Shown piece by piece: positions 28,291 to 37,770 of a stretch of DNA of 57,242 bases. The first letter of the stretch is position 1. Every line of letters starts with the position of its first letter. The notes under the pieces are model-generated. The model was not told the DNA's origin. It saw only the letters and a list, made by a program, of their open reading frames with translations, and did no database searches. The position numbers and the translations under genes are program-made. Origin of the DNA: Hoylesella enoeca JCM 12259 (GTDB lineage Bacteria; Bacteroidota; Bacteroidia; Bacteroidales; Bacteroidaceae); contig NZ_BAIX01000014.1 in the NCBI RefSeq assembly GCF_000613405.1, positions 1 to 57,242 of the forward strand. The letters are read 5' to 3'.

Positions 28291-29591
28291 AGTTGTTTTA
28301 TTTTTTTGTTATTGATTTTTGCGTATTGAAAGCGCACAAGAGTTAGAAAATAAGGGACATTGTCTGTCGGCATTGCATTTACTGTTTGTGCAATCGTGTC
28401 GATAGCCTCCTTATTTTCAGCATCGCCGATAATATTGACTAATGCGCTGATAAAGGCATTCTTGTTGGTTGCCTTGATCACCTCATCCACCTTGCGGGAA
28501 TTGCCTGTCTTACTCTGTCGTCCTGCGGTTGCATACGCTTGAAGCGCATTTGCAAACTCTTGGGCCGTAGCCCATAAATCTTCGTTATTCAGCATAGCTA
28601 TTATCCAAGTTATGTAAGTATTAAATAAAATGGTTTGTTGTTCATCTTCTTTATATTTCGGGAGTTTCTTTCCCATGATATAGTCGCGCAGCCCTTTCGG
28701 TTCCATTGCCGTGATGCCAATGGCACCTCGTTGGCATGCTTTCTGGAATCCCATCGCTGTGCCCCATAATTCCTCCGCTTGCTTCCCGTCCATTGCAAAC
28801 AACTTCTTGTACAACGTAAGTGGATGACGAATCTGATCCAATGCAAAAGGAATAAAGCCGATCGTCGTATTCGTTTGTCCAAGGCTGAAAACATAACCTA
28901 AAAGTTGAGGTTTTTCAAAGTGGTTACAAATACCGATGAGAAGTTTGGTCCATGAAATCGTCTCGATGCCAAGTCCATCACCTTTTAATTCTGTTGGTGA
29001 AAAATTAGCTAATGGACTATCCGGATCATATATTTTGGAATATCTATGTGCAAGCCACTGCGCATTCCAGGCTGATGATAGCTGATTTCCTCTCATCGCA
29101 GCATTTGAATCAACCATTTGGCGATAATATTTCCAACCAATGAACGTGTCCCATAAAATATCGGGATCTTCGAATAGGATCGATACTCCTCCTTGAATAC
29201 CTAATGCCAAGCAGGAGCCGATCCACGAATAATAGATATCGTCTTCGGAAATTGAGATGGGAATATTTGTAACTTGTCCGGAAGTCGAGGCATATCCTTT
29301 TTCTTCCGATGCTGCATAGCCAATTGCTATGCTGGCATCTTTACTCCCGGCGGAAATCTTTTCATGAAGATCTTCCAGCTTTTCTTGTCGTTCGTTTGGC
29401 GTTAGATTATCTACCTTTTGTCCTTTCTTCATTTGTACAAAAGGTGAATTTTGAACCCATTGCAGATATTTATTGCTACCAAAGACTAATGGATGAAAGA
29501 CTTCATCAAAGAAATCTTTTGCATGATATTCTTTTCCGATCTTTTCCTTGTAGACTTTCAGGAAGATTCGTCCTATATTTGTTGTTACCAT
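28287..29591 (-). CDS. cas8: Probable Cascade large subunit Cas8 (divergent)
   Basis: 434 residues from ATG at 29591, chosen because it lies 4 nt after the cas3 stop; the longer open frame starting at 29702 would run into cas3. I recognise no Cas8 signature or CXXC zinc pair. The call comes from size, position between cas3 and cas7, and the 4-nt overlap with cas7. The middle has SWIGSCLALGIQGGVSILFEDPD and SWTKLLIGICNHFEKPQLLGY. The C-terminal 100 residues look helical, like a fused small subunit. It would read the PAM in the Cascade complex. It could also be a Cst1/Csh1-like form without its zinc finger. Confidence 0.7.
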   Translation of the reverse strand: MVTTNIGRIFLKVYKEKIGKEYHAKDFFDEVFHPLVFGSNKYLQWVQNSPFVQMKKGQKVDNLTPNERQEKLEDLHEKISAGSKDASIAIGYAASEEKGYASTSGQVTNIPISISEDDIYYSWIGSCLALGIQGGVSILFEDPDILWDTFIGWKYYRQMVDSNAAMRGNQLSSAWNAQWLAHRYSKIYDPDSPLANFSPTELKGDGLGIETISWTKLLIGICNHFEKPQLLGYVFSLGQTNTTIGFIPFALDQIRHPLTLYKKLFAMDGKQAEELWGTAMGFQKACQRGAIGITAMEPKGLRDYIMGKKLPKYKEDEQQTILFNTYITWIIAMLNNEDLWATAQEFANALQAYATAGRQSKTGNSRKVDEVIKATNKNAFISALVNIIGDAENKEAIDTIAQTVNAMPTDNVPYFLTLVRFQYAKINNKKIKQL

Positions 29592-29595
29592 AAGT

Positions 29596-31736
29596 CTATA
29601 AAATTTCAAATGTGTTATAATATTCAGCACTCGCGTAATCCATTTGAAGCCCGAGCTCCTCTGAATAGGCTTTATCCGGTATGATATATGGATGATGACC
29701 AACTTCTATCTTATCGAGCCTGCGAAAAGCAATGGCTCTGTAACTTACAGGGATTTCGGCTTTTGCTTTCTCTATGGCCGTATCTGTTTTATAGCTATCG
29801 CGATCTGTCTGCGTGATACAAATAGCCGATTCGATATCCAAGACATCAAGCAACGCCGACTTAGAATAATGACAGAGTTTTTTCAGCTGCCATTTACCAC
29901 CTGTATAAACAGCCCCACTATAATCTATATTGGTGATCGTAATATCGGGATATACCTTGTCGAGCATCTGTTGTATTCCTGTCTCATGGAGGATAGCACC
30001 ATCTGGTAACACCTCATAGCTCCGTTGCAGGACAGGTAAGGAATAGGGTCGTGCTTCACGCTCATTTTCAGGTGGAGCAAGGACATAGATTGGCTTATAT
30101 TTACCGATTGTAGCTGCACTTCTCTTACGATTGATACGCCCAAATCGTTGTATTAAGGCATCAATAGGAGCACATTCGGTAATCATGAGATCAAACTGAT
30201 ATCTAAACTTACTTCAACAACTTGTGTAGACACGACAATGCAAGTTTCAGACAATGCGTTGAATTTGTTTTTGAGTTCCTGTTCCAACCTTTGTCGATCT
30301 CCTCGCTTAAAACGGCTATGTATCAACATTCGTTGCACATCAGGATATCTGTCACTCAATTCGAGATAAAGCTGTTGTGCGCGTTTCACCTGATTGCACA
30401 CGATAAGAATCTTTTGCTGACGTTCAATGGCATCGGATAACAAGTTTCCACATTGGTCGAAAGATTCTACCTTATATATTATATGGCGATTAAAAGACGC
30501 TAATGTGTCGTTAGGAAGTTTGACTTCGTACACTTTCTCTTTATTGCCCAAGAGCGACAAAACTTTTTCATACAGTACGGACGGCATCGTAGCTGTTCCT
30601 ATATGGATCCGGCAGTTCAGGACAAGCAATATTTCTATAATCCGAAGTACGATCGATTGAATGGTATCTGAATAAGTGTGAATCTCATCGAGTATGATGT
30701 CGCAGCCTTGTAAGTCGGCAGCCATTGCTTCATAACCCTTGATTCCAAAGACGAGAGATGCCATTTGATGCGGAGTAAGCACTTTAACAGATGCACCGAT
30801 ATGCCGTTGTAGGATCACCTCTTCGAGTGTTCCGTCTTCGGCAATCAAATTTGATGCTGCATGTAACAGATAGATTTGAGCGTCAGTATCATTAAGATCC
30901 GTTTTAATACGATCATACATTGCATTGATAGATGCCTGAAATGGAAGTGTATAAAATACACGTCCGCGGCATCTTTTCAATAAGAAATCGGTTTTTCCTG
31001 CTCCTGTGGGAGCTGTTACCAAAGTGTGTGGACGACTATCTTCCGAAGAGATAAGAGACAACGGATAGAGTTCATTTTGGCGTTGATAAAATGATAAATC
31101 GGGCTTTATAAATAATCTGTCTATATTGATCTCTGTCTTGTCTGCCAAAGCAGAAGCGTAGTGGTCAGCAGCCATCAGCAATCCTTTCCACAACGAGCAT
31201 CCGTTCTTAAATGTCCAACACGAGTCTACCACAAAGTTATAATTTGCTTGTGCCTCTTTAATATCAATATCATGTGTCTTCAAGCCCAATTCCGATAAGA
31301 TTCCCAAAGCTGTCGTGCTCCATTCGTTGAATCTTCCACTATGGATTTCAAAGCTTTCAGTATTTTCATCCAAATCCAATAATCCTTTATTTTTGGGATC
31401 ATTGCGAAATAATGACTTATGATGTGCCGTAATCATTTCGATAATAGGTAATCTTTCTTCCTCTTCTACCAATGATAGAAAGAATAAAGAAGCAATCTCG
31501 TGACGAAAGATAAATCCTGGAGGTCTCACATATCCATGTTTGAGTGTCTGTTGAAACAAGGGACTCGCCTTGCCAATATCGTGAAGCCAGGCCCCTTTCC
31601 GTGCGAGATTCTCGTCTAATCCCAGATTTCTTGCAATGATAACGGCTACTTGGGCAACATCTTCAAGATGCTGTTTCAGTGTTATAAGTCCCGAGTCTTC
31701 GTGTTTGGCCAGGATATGATCGTATGCACTACTCAT
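29596..31736 (-). CDS. cas3: CRISPR-associated helicase-nuclease Cas3, one frameshift
   Basis: Read as one gene it is about 713 residues. The HD nuclease comes first: KQHLEDVAQVA, GAWLHDIGKASPLF, ITAHHKSLF. The SF2 helicase follows: Walker A TAPTGAGKT, DEIH box, GTATMP, and VSTQVVEVSLDIS. At 30199-30201 the frame runs into TGA. One extra T (AGTTTTGATCTC) restores [26 protein letters not shown], completing motif VI. The downstream half alone would begin at an ATG overlapping the stop, but that split cuts a helicase motif, so two true genes are unlikely. Cas3 unwinds and degrades target DNA recruited by Cascade. It overlaps cas5 by 4 nt. Confidence 0.9.
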
Positions 31737-32302
31737 AAACCGAATACAGGATTTCCGCTTACCTCCAAGCGTCCGTACATCGGGCGATTATCATCAAAGC
31801 GATTATAACCGACAAGAAAAGAATTTTCCGATTGCCCGAAACGCAATTCAAAACCGTCAATCGTGGCAAACTCTTCTTCTTCCATCTCTGAAATTTCTGC
31901 ATTCGGCAGCATCAGATCTTCATTCCTACACAAACAGAGATGCTGTCTGGCTGCTATCTCTGCCGAATCTCTATCTGCAAAAGCGAGATGGAGAATAGGA
32001 TTGAGCATTACACCTCGGTTGAGAATAGATTGATTACGCACCCATCTCTTCTCCTTGGGCTTTTTGTCCCACCCCCGTGCCTGCGTACGTTCTTGCTGAA
32101 TGTCAATGGCACTGTAACTAAGTTTGTGTCGCAATATCTTGCCGATCACCCCTGGATAAGTCAACATTTCTGGGAAAAGTTTCTTCTCTATTCCTTCGAT
32201 TACGGATGGTGTCAGAAATTGCTGACTATAAGTCAAACCATCGCGAACAGCCGTCCAAGGTTTGATAAAACCGAATTTTCCTTGATACTTGACTACGAAC
32301 AT
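31733..32302 (-). CDS. cas5: Cascade subunit Cas5 (type I-B)
   Basis: 189 residues. The N-terminus matches the Cas5 pattern of a first strand, GKFGFIKPWTAVRDGLTYSQ, then TPSVIEGIEKKLF, where other Cas5 proteins have a Pro-Ser-Thr-x-x-G helix. A later RNQSILNRGVMLNPILHL and EISEMEEEEFATIDGFEL form the second half. Cas5 caps the 5' handle of the crRNA. It lies 18 nt after cas6 and overlaps cas3 by 4 nt. Confidence 0.86.
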   Translation of the reverse strand: MFVVKYQGKFGFIKPWTAVRDGLTYSQQFLTPSVIEGIEKKLFPEMLTYPGVIGKILRHKLSYSAIDIQQERTQARGWDKKPKEKRWVRNQSILNRGVMLNPILHLAFADRDSAEIAARQHLCLCRNEDLMLPNAEISEMEEEEFATIDGFELRFGQSENSFLVGYNRFDDNRPMYGRLEVSGNPVFGL

Positions 32303-32320
32303 ATTGTTATCATTAGACTT

Positions 32321-33094
32321 TTACATAATCATTCCAAATCCCAGGCTTGTTTTTTCGCCAAGTCCTCCTTCGTATGCTATCTGCATGAGTGGTTCGGGGA
32401 GTGACAGAGAAAACGAGAAATCATAGCCACGGACAAACGTTTGTGCCCGAGTTCCTGCTTTGATTTTAATCAACTTGGGTTTAATTTTGCTGAGGATATT
32501 CATTTTACAGAAAGTTTCACCTTGGTAGATTTCACCATTGAGAGCTTCATAGCGTGCCAGTAATCCTTTTAATAGAGCCTCCGAATAATTTGGCGCTTCG
32601 GGCGAAAGATATTGTGTATTGCCGTTTTCTGTACGTTGGGTAATACATACCGGCGACATTGTTTGAAAGGTCATTGTCTCTTTATATTCCAATGGTGGCA
32701 TGATTTCAATGTCACGTACCACAAATTCTACTTTTGAAAACTGATCACCTATTTGAAATACCTGTTCCTTGAAAACTCCTTCAATGAATTTACATGTACT
32801 CTTCTGGGGTAGGAACGAGATGAACCACGTTACGGTGTCACATTTCAAGAGTAATCTTTCATCCTCTTTATTAATTCCGTAATTCGGTACGATTAGATGA
32901 GAAAACGCAAATAACTTGAAGCTTTTACTTCCATGATCACTCTGAAAACCATTGTTGTGCAACCATTCGGCATAATCACTATCTGCGTACGACAAAATCT
33001 GATAGATGGCTGCCGATAACTCATATTGATAATTGATTGGAAACGCATTTCCATATTGTTGAGAGTGTACTTGCAATGTTATTTTGAATCTCAT
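32321..33094 (-). CDS. cas6: CRISPR RNA endoribonuclease Cas6
   Basis: 257 residues. The N-terminal ferredoxin-like half starts MRFKITLQVHSQQ. The C-terminal RAMP glycine-rich loop GGLGEKTSLGFGMI is diagnostic of Cas6. A likely catalytic region is QYELSAAIYQILSYAD. Cas6 cuts the long transcript within each repeat to leave the 8-nt AUUGAAAU handle. It is the first gene of the cas operon and follows a promoter at 33121-33153. Confidence 0.92.
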   Translation of the reverse strand: MRFKITLQVHSQQYGNAFPINYQYELSAAIYQILSYADSDYAEWLHNNGFQSDHGSKSFKLFAFSHLIVPNYGINKEDERLLLKCDTVTWFISFLPQKSTCKFIEGVFKEQVFQIGDQFSKVEFVVRDIEIMPPLEYKETMTFQTMSPVCITQRTENGNTQYLSPEAPNYSEALLKGLLARYEALNGEIYQGETFCKMNILSKIKPKLIKIKAGTRAQTFVRGYDFSFSLSLPEPLMQIAYEGGLGEKTSLGFGMIM

Positions 33095-33120
33095 CTTTGA
33101 ATGTTTTTAGTTTACTGTCG

Positions 33121-33153
33121 CAAATTTAAATAAAAAAAAGGAAATGCTCCAAA
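33121..33153 (-). promoter_or_regulatory. Promoter of the cas operon
   Basis: On the minus strand TTTG (33153-33150), 21 nt, then TAAATTTG (33128-33121), matching the Bacteroidetes -33/-7 pattern. It predicts a leader of about 20 nt before cas6. Confidence 0.65.
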
Positions 33154-33310
33154 TTTTCTATAAGTTTTCTATAAAACCATTTTTCCCCTCGCGTTTCCAC
33201 GCCACGCGGAAGCCATTAAACTTCATTTTTACACTACTGAGTGACTCATAAGAAAGGGGTAGAGAGGGCCTGGGGACGCTGTGCGTGTGGTTACGTTTCT
33301 ATAAAACGTT

Positions 33311-33341
33311 TGGCATGACGGCTTTTGTTGCCGTCATGCCA
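33311..33341. terminator. Terminator after prs
   Basis: A perfect 12-bp stem TGGCATGACGGC / GCCGTCATGCCA with a 7-nt loop. The prs end at 33391 reads into it on the minus strand, followed by AACGTTTTATAG. On the plus strand TTTGTCTTT follows. It insulates prs from the cas operon promoter. Confidence 0.75.
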
Positions 33342-33390
33342 TTTGTCTTTGATTGATCAACACGTTCGATGAAAATGTTGGTACAAGGGA

Positions 33391-34328
33391 TCAAATCAAA
33401 TACTGTGAAGAGATGCTCTCGTTGTTGACCACGCGACGGATGGTCTCGGCAAACATGTCGGCCACGGACAGTTGTTTGACTTTGGCCGAACGGTGGGAAT
33501 AAGGGATCGAATCGGTGAAAACCATTTCTTCGAGGGCAGAGTCTTGTACGCGTTCGGAAGCCGGTCCGCTCATCACGCAATGGGAAGCGCAGGCCCGCAC
33601 ACTCTTGGCACCGGCTTGCTTCATGATATCGGCCGCTTTGGTGATCGTTCCGGCAGTGTCGACCATGTCGTCTACGATGACCACGTTTTTGTCTTTCACA
33701 TCTCCGATGATCTGCATCGTTGCTACTTCATTGGCGCGAGCGCGCGTTTGTTGCACAAAACCAGCGGACATCCGAAGTATTTGGCGTAGGTGTTGGCGCG
33801 TTTGGAGCCACCGACATCGGGCGATGCGATCACAAGATCGTCGAGCTGGAGGCTTTGGAGATAGGGAAGGATGACGCCCGACCCATAGAGGTGGTCTACG
33901 GGCACATTGAAGAATCCCTGGATTTGATCTGCGTGAAGATCCATGGTCATGAGTCGGTCGATGCCGGCCACGCTCAGCAGATCGGCCACAAGTTTGGCAC
34001 CGATGCTTACGCGGGGCTTGTCTTTGCGGTCTTGTCGGGCCCAGCCGAAGTAAGGGATGACGGCGATAATGTTGCGCGCCGAAGCTCTTTTGGCTGCATC
34101 GATCATCAGCAACAATTCCATCAAGTTGTCGGAATTGGGGAATGTACTCTGAACCAGGAATACATCGCGTCCGCGAATGGATTCTTCGTAACAGACGGCA
34201 AACTCTCCGTCGGAGAATCTTGTTACCAAGAGGTTGCCTAACGGACATCCCAAACTGGCGCAGATCTTTTCTGCAAGGTATCTCGTATTGGTTCCCGAGA
34301 ATACTAAAAAGGAGTCTTTTTCACTCAT
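33391..34328 (-). CDS. prs: Ribose-phosphate pyrophosphokinase, one frameshift
   Basis: Full-length (about 312 residues) once a single missing base near 33745-33750 is restored. The first frame gives MSEKDSFLVFSGTNTRYLAE, PYFGWARQDRKDKPR, MTMDLHADQIQGFF and DVGGSKRANTYAK, ending at CNKRA. The second continues RARANEVATMQIIGD and the PRPP loop VVIVDDMVDTAGTITKAA. PRPP synthase makes the precursor of nucleotides, His and Trp. It is central to nucleotide synthesis, so a genuine knockout is implausible. This gene is strong evidence that indels here are sequence errors. Confidence 0.9.
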
Positions 34329-34369
34329 TTTGTTTTGCGTTTATGTGATTGATGTTTGTTGGTCTCGGT

Positions 34370-34977
34370 TTATCCTACTGCTCGGCGCAGACGGACGAAT
34401 TCGTTGAGAAGTGGTTTGAAATCGGTTTCGTTGTGGATGTCGAATCGATCCCAAAGATCATCGCTGATGACTACGCCTCCGAATCCCAGTTCGCGCGCCG
34501 TGCGGATGGCATCGATATCCATCCCGCCAAGCGCATAAACTTTGCGGTCTATGAGCCGCGCGAGGCTGCTTCTTCGAGTTGGCTCATCGTGAACGTGGAT
34601 TGTTGGCTGGGAATTAACTTGCTGTTGAAGATGTTTTGCAGAAACACATAGTTTGCTTTTTTCTTCATCTCTTTCAGCCGAGCAATATTGGTGCAACTGC
34701 GGCTGATGTGCCCGCGATAACCTTTCGGGGCTTCGGCGTCCATTTGATCAATGTGTATCCCGGCAAGTCGGTATTCACTCTTTAAATAGTAATGCTCGTG
34801 AACAGTGATTTTCCGACACTCTTCATCAGATAAGAGAGTCAATAGGCGCTCTGAAAACAATGGAGATGAATCGGGTTTGAAAAGGTGTAAGTTGTCCATA
34901 CCCTCATCGAAGAGTGCAGTAAGAATTTTGTCTTCTTCCACAAAAAATGTGGATTTAGTCATTATGACAAGCTTCAT
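34370..34977 (-). CDS. Thiamine phosphate synthase-like (ThiE/TenI) protein, one frameshift
   Basis: About 202 residues after restoring one base near 34565. The first half has MKLVIMTKSTFFVEEDKI, LFDEGMDNLHLFKP, GIHIDQMDAEAPKGYRGHIS and ANYVFLQNIFNS. The second half has VYALGGMDIDAIRTARELGF and GVVISDDLWDRFD. These follow the ThiE/TenI barrel, with a phosphate-binding LGG loop. The usual catalytic and pyrimidine-binding residues are not all evident, so it may be a TenI-like homolog rather than a true thiamine phosphate synthase. A TACTTTTG promoter box lies at 35007-35000. It is upstream of prs on the same strand, with 41 nt between. Confidence 0.72.
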
Positions 34978-35049
34978 TATCTGGATTCGTTTACGATTGC
35001 AAAAGTAGGAAAAATCATTTGATCCTGCAATTTATCTGTGATAAAATAC

Positions 35050-35057
35050 TAACTTTG
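35050..35057 (+). promoter_or_regulatory. Promoter -7 box for nspC
   Basis: TAACTTTG, 36 nt before the ATG at 35094. The divergent TACTTTTG box for the thiamine-type gene is at 35007-35000. Confidence 0.55.
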
Positions 35058-35093
35058 CGCGAAAATACTCCTGGCAATATTCAAATCCAAGAT

Positions 35094-36263
35094 ATGAAGA
35101 TTGATGTAGAATCTTTTAAAGAGGTCGACAAACCTATTTATATAATAGAAGAAGCGCGACTGCGGCATAATCTCGAACTGATCAGAAATGTAGCGCGCAT
35201 GGCCGATGTAGAGATTATTTTAGCATTCAAAGCCTTTGCTTTGTGGAAAACTTTCCCCATTTTTCGTGAGTATATTCATGCTACGACAGCCAGTTCACTC
35301 AACGAAGCTCTCCTGGCATATCGTGAATTCGGAGGTCGGGCACACACTTATTCGCCGGCTTATACGGATCATGACATCACAGAAATAGCTCATTGCTCAA
35401 GCCATCTCACATTTAATTCATTGTCGCAATGGGCTCGTTATCACACCATCGTCAGAGAAATCAATCCCGCTATCAGTTTAGGACTGCGCATCAATCCTGA
35501 ATATTCGGAAGTGGCGACGGCACTCTATAATCCCTGTGCACCCGGAACACGATTCGGCGTAAGTGCAGACAAGTTACCCGAAACATTACCCGACGATATC
35601 GTCGGCTTTCATTGCCATTGTCATTGTGAGAGTGGCGCAGACGTTTTCGCCCGAACATTGGCACGCATTGAAGAGAAATTCGGACGTTGGTTGCCTCATT
35701 TGCAATGGATCAATTTCGGCGGAGGCCATCTCATGACACGCAAAGACTATGATATCTCAATGCTCATCAATTTGCTGCAAGGCTTCCGATCGCGACATCC
35801 CAACCTTCAAATCATCTTAGAACCAGGTAGTGCATTTGCCTGGCAGACAGGTCCGCTGGTTTCACAAGTGGTGGATTTGGTTGAAGACAGAGGTATCCGA
35901 ACGGCTATCTTGAATGTGAGTTTCACTTGTCACATGCCTGACTGTCTGGAAATGCCCTATATGCCAGAAGTTCGTGGAGCGAAAATCATTGAAGAAGATA
36001 CCGTTGATGAGCCAGGCGAAAACATATATCGATTGGGTGGGAACAGCTGTTTGTCTGGTGATTTTATGTCGTCTTGGCAATTTGATCACCCCTTATCTAT
36101 CGGCGAAAACATTATTTTCGAAGACATGATACATTATACCACCGTCAAGACTTGCATGTTCAACGGCATCCATCATCCGTCTATCGGTATCGTACACACA
36201 GACGGCGAACTCGAAATCCTGCGCGAATACAGCTACGATGATTATAAGATGCGAATGGATTAA
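35094..36263 (+). CDS. nspC: Carboxynorspermidine decarboxylase
   Basis: 389 residues from ATG at 35094, placed after the promoter box; the open frame extends upstream without support. It is a PLP-dependent alanine-racemase-fold decarboxylase. The lysine is in VEIILAFKAFALWKTF, with FGGGHLMTRKDY, IILEPGSAFAW, TCHMPDCLEMPY and GGNSCLSGDF (C-terminal active-site Cys). It removes CO2 from carboxynorspermidine or carboxyspermidine in the alternative spermidine pathway used by gut and oral Bacteroidetes. The partner dehydrogenase gene is not in the window. Confidence 0.92.
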   Translation: MKIDVESFKEVDKPIYIIEEARLRHNLELIRNVARMADVEIILAFKAFALWKTFPIFREYIHATTASSLNEALLAYREFGGRAHTYSPAYTDHDITEIAHCSSHLTFNSLSQWARYHTIVREINPAISLGLRINPEYSEVATALYNPCAPGTRFGVSADKLPETLPDDIVGFHCHCHCESGADVFARTLARIEEKFGRWLPHLQWINFGGGHLMTRKDYDISMLINLLQGFRSRHPNLQIILEPGSAFAWQTGPLVSQVVDLVEDRGIRTAILNVSFTCHMPDCLEMPYMPEVRGAKIIEEDTVDEPGENIYRLGGNSCLSGDFMSSWQFDHPLSIGENIIFEDMIHYTTVKTCMFNGIHHPSIGIVHTDGELEILREYSYDDYKMRMD

Positions 36264-36314
36264 GTCAACACCCATTCTGCAAGACATTGATAACCTCACT
36301 TTTTAAAGAAAAAG

Positions 36315-36346
36315 TTTGTGAGATAAGTGTAAAGTATTTATTTTTG
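36315..36346 (+). promoter_or_regulatory. Promoter with full -33 and -7 boxes
   Basis: TTTG at 36315-36318, 20 nt, then TATTTTTG at 36339-36346. It serves the gene at 36376. Confidence 0.7.
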
Positions 36347-36375
36347 CAGGCATATAACACAGAGAACCAAAACGT

Positions 36376-37188
36376 ATGATTAAGAAAAGCAAGAATGCAT
36401 TGACGATGAAGACACTCACCAAAAGTAATGTCTGGAATGTTCAGGAAAACGATGTCTTTCGGTTATGGGAAATGGCAGAAAAAGATGCCGATCTGAAAGA
36501 CAATATGCGTCATTACATTGATATTCTGCGCAGTGCTTTCGAGATTGAAGAAGTGAAAGCAGACAAGCCTGAGATCATAAAGAAGTATGAAGATCGCGGA
36601 TTTAAAATCGGATCAATAAAAGCCGAAGACGGTGCAAAGGTGAAATGGGCCATCAAGAAACGCCCCATCATGCGCGTTACCGATCTCACTTATGAAAATA
36701 TTCGCCATATTTCGGCTCACAAACTCCTGGAAGTGATAGATCGGAACTTCGGTGGTGGATGGGATTCTCTGCCCCAAAGCATTAAAGATGTGATCGAACA
36801 CGGATTTGAAATCTGTACGACCACGCTGCCGAAAGACCGTCTGCACAAAGCCGGAGGCATGTATGAAAAGAAAAAACAAGATGGTTTTGATGTGTTAGAG
36901 ATCCCCAAAGGCACATGGATCGAAGCTATTTTTGCCAAAGAAAAATCCGAATTGGAAGAGTCGCAAACACGTATCAAAGACCAGAAGGATGATGCATTGT
37001 CGAGTCTTCCGAATATAGAAAGCGAGGATGGAGACCAAACCGAGCGCGAGGGAAAATATAATGACGAGGATGAGGATTCATATGATGAAGACAAACTCAT
37101 GGAAGAGAGTTATCGCACGACATTCGAAACAGAGCCCGAAGATCTCGATCTCGAAGCCGAAGATGTGAGTGACGAGGAAGGATTCTGA
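36376..37188 (+). CDS. Conserved-looking protein with highly acidic tail, unknown function
   Basis: 270 residues; an internal ATG at 36406 is an alternative start. No signal peptide or membrane segment, so cytoplasmic. The middle has KKYEDRGFKIGSIKAEDGAK, TYENIRHISAHKLLEVIDR and SLPQSIKDVIEHGFEICTTT. The last 70 residues are very rich in Glu and Asp (DEDEDSYDEDKLMEESY). I recognise no domain. The acidic tail could bind basic partners such as DNA-binding proteins, but that is a guess. It is monocistronic between its own promoter and a strong terminator. Confidence 0.8.
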   Translation: MIKKSKNALTMKTLTKSNVWNVQENDVFRLWEMAEKDADLKDNMRHYIDILRSAFEIEEVKADKPEIIKKYEDRGFKIGSIKAEDGAKVKWAIKKRPIMRVTDLTYENIRHISAHKLLEVIDRNFGGGWDSLPQSIKDVIEHGFEICTTTLPKDRLHKAGGMYEKKKQDGFDVLEIPKGTWIEAIFAKEKSELEESQTRIKDQKDDALSSLPNIESEDGDQTEREGKYNDEDEDSYDEDKLMEESYRTTFETEPEDLDLEAEDVSDEEGF

Positions 37189-37218
37189 CGCTTGCTTTTC
37201 ATCAGACAGATATCCGAC

Positions 37219-37250
37219 ACGGGCCTATCAAGCATTTTTGATAGGCCCGT
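37219..37250 (+). terminator. Intrinsic terminator
   Basis: A 13-bp stem ACGGGCCTATCAA / TTGATAGGCCCGT with a 6-nt loop, followed by TTTGTGT. It ends the gene at 36376-37188. Confidence 0.85.
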
Positions 37251-37340
37251 TTTGTGTATATGACACGCAGGGTTATCATCTGATCGTCAAGACCAAAATG
37301 CTGCTTTCAATGTTAAAAATACGACATTACGACCCGAAAA

Positions 37341-37446
37341 TTTGTTTTTTTAGAATATAAAAACTATATTTGCCGATATATTTTGTGATTTCGAGATTTT
37401 CGAAATCGTCCCTCGAGGTTGGTAGCTTCCTGCACCAACCTCTTTT
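37341..37446 (+). ncRNA. Candidate small RNA with its own promoter and terminator
   Basis: TTTG at 37341-37344, 20 nt, TATATTTG at 37365-37372 give a full promoter with a start near 37379. The transcript would contain a hairpin (GATTTCGA / TCGAAATC, about 37388-37408). It ends at a terminator with stem GAGGTTGGT / ACCAACCTC followed by TTTT near 37442. The length would be about 65 nt. No open frame fits. It could instead be an attenuated leader, but the next gene has its own promoter 240 nt further on. Confidence 0.55.
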
Positions 37447-37465
37447 GTCGACCTAAAACAGGAAA

Positions 37466-37553
37466 AGGATCACATCAAAACAGCTTTCAACTCACGCTTA
37501 GTCAGCTCCCAACTCACGGTATTTTGCATGCCAACTAACAGCTTTTCAGCGCG
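37466..37553. repeat. Degenerate tandem repeat, four 22-bp units
   Basis: Units start at 37466, 37488, 37510 and 37532. The last three begin CAACTCACG, CAACTCACG and CAACTAACAG. The first shares AACAGCTTT with the last. It lies between the candidate small RNA and the sigma-factor promoter. Confidence 0.75.
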
Positions 37554-37659
37554 CGAAAAAAGCGTTATTTGCTTTGGGAAGAAGTGAAAACCGCCCAAAA
37601 AGCAACGTGCACCCTACCTTCACATCAAGATAAACTTAGCAGACAATTTTCACCAGATA

Positions 37660-37691
37660 TTTGCACAAATCCACAAAAATATCTATCTTTG
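37660..37691 (+). promoter_or_regulatory. Promoter of the ECF sigma factor gene
   Basis: TTTG at 37660-37663, 20 nt, TATCTTTG at 37684-37691. It predicts a leader of about 70 nt. Confidence 0.7.
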
Positions 37692-37770
37692 CAACAACTT
37701 TTAATGTTCTCAATACAATAAATTCGCAACGCCTATTGGTAAACATTTACTCAATCATAACATGTAAGAG

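Noticed and set aside
30183..30186. ATGA overlap suggesting cas3 is encoded as two coupled genes
   Set aside because: Adding one T restores an uninterrupted helicase motif, and the same one-base loss recurs in unrelated core genes.
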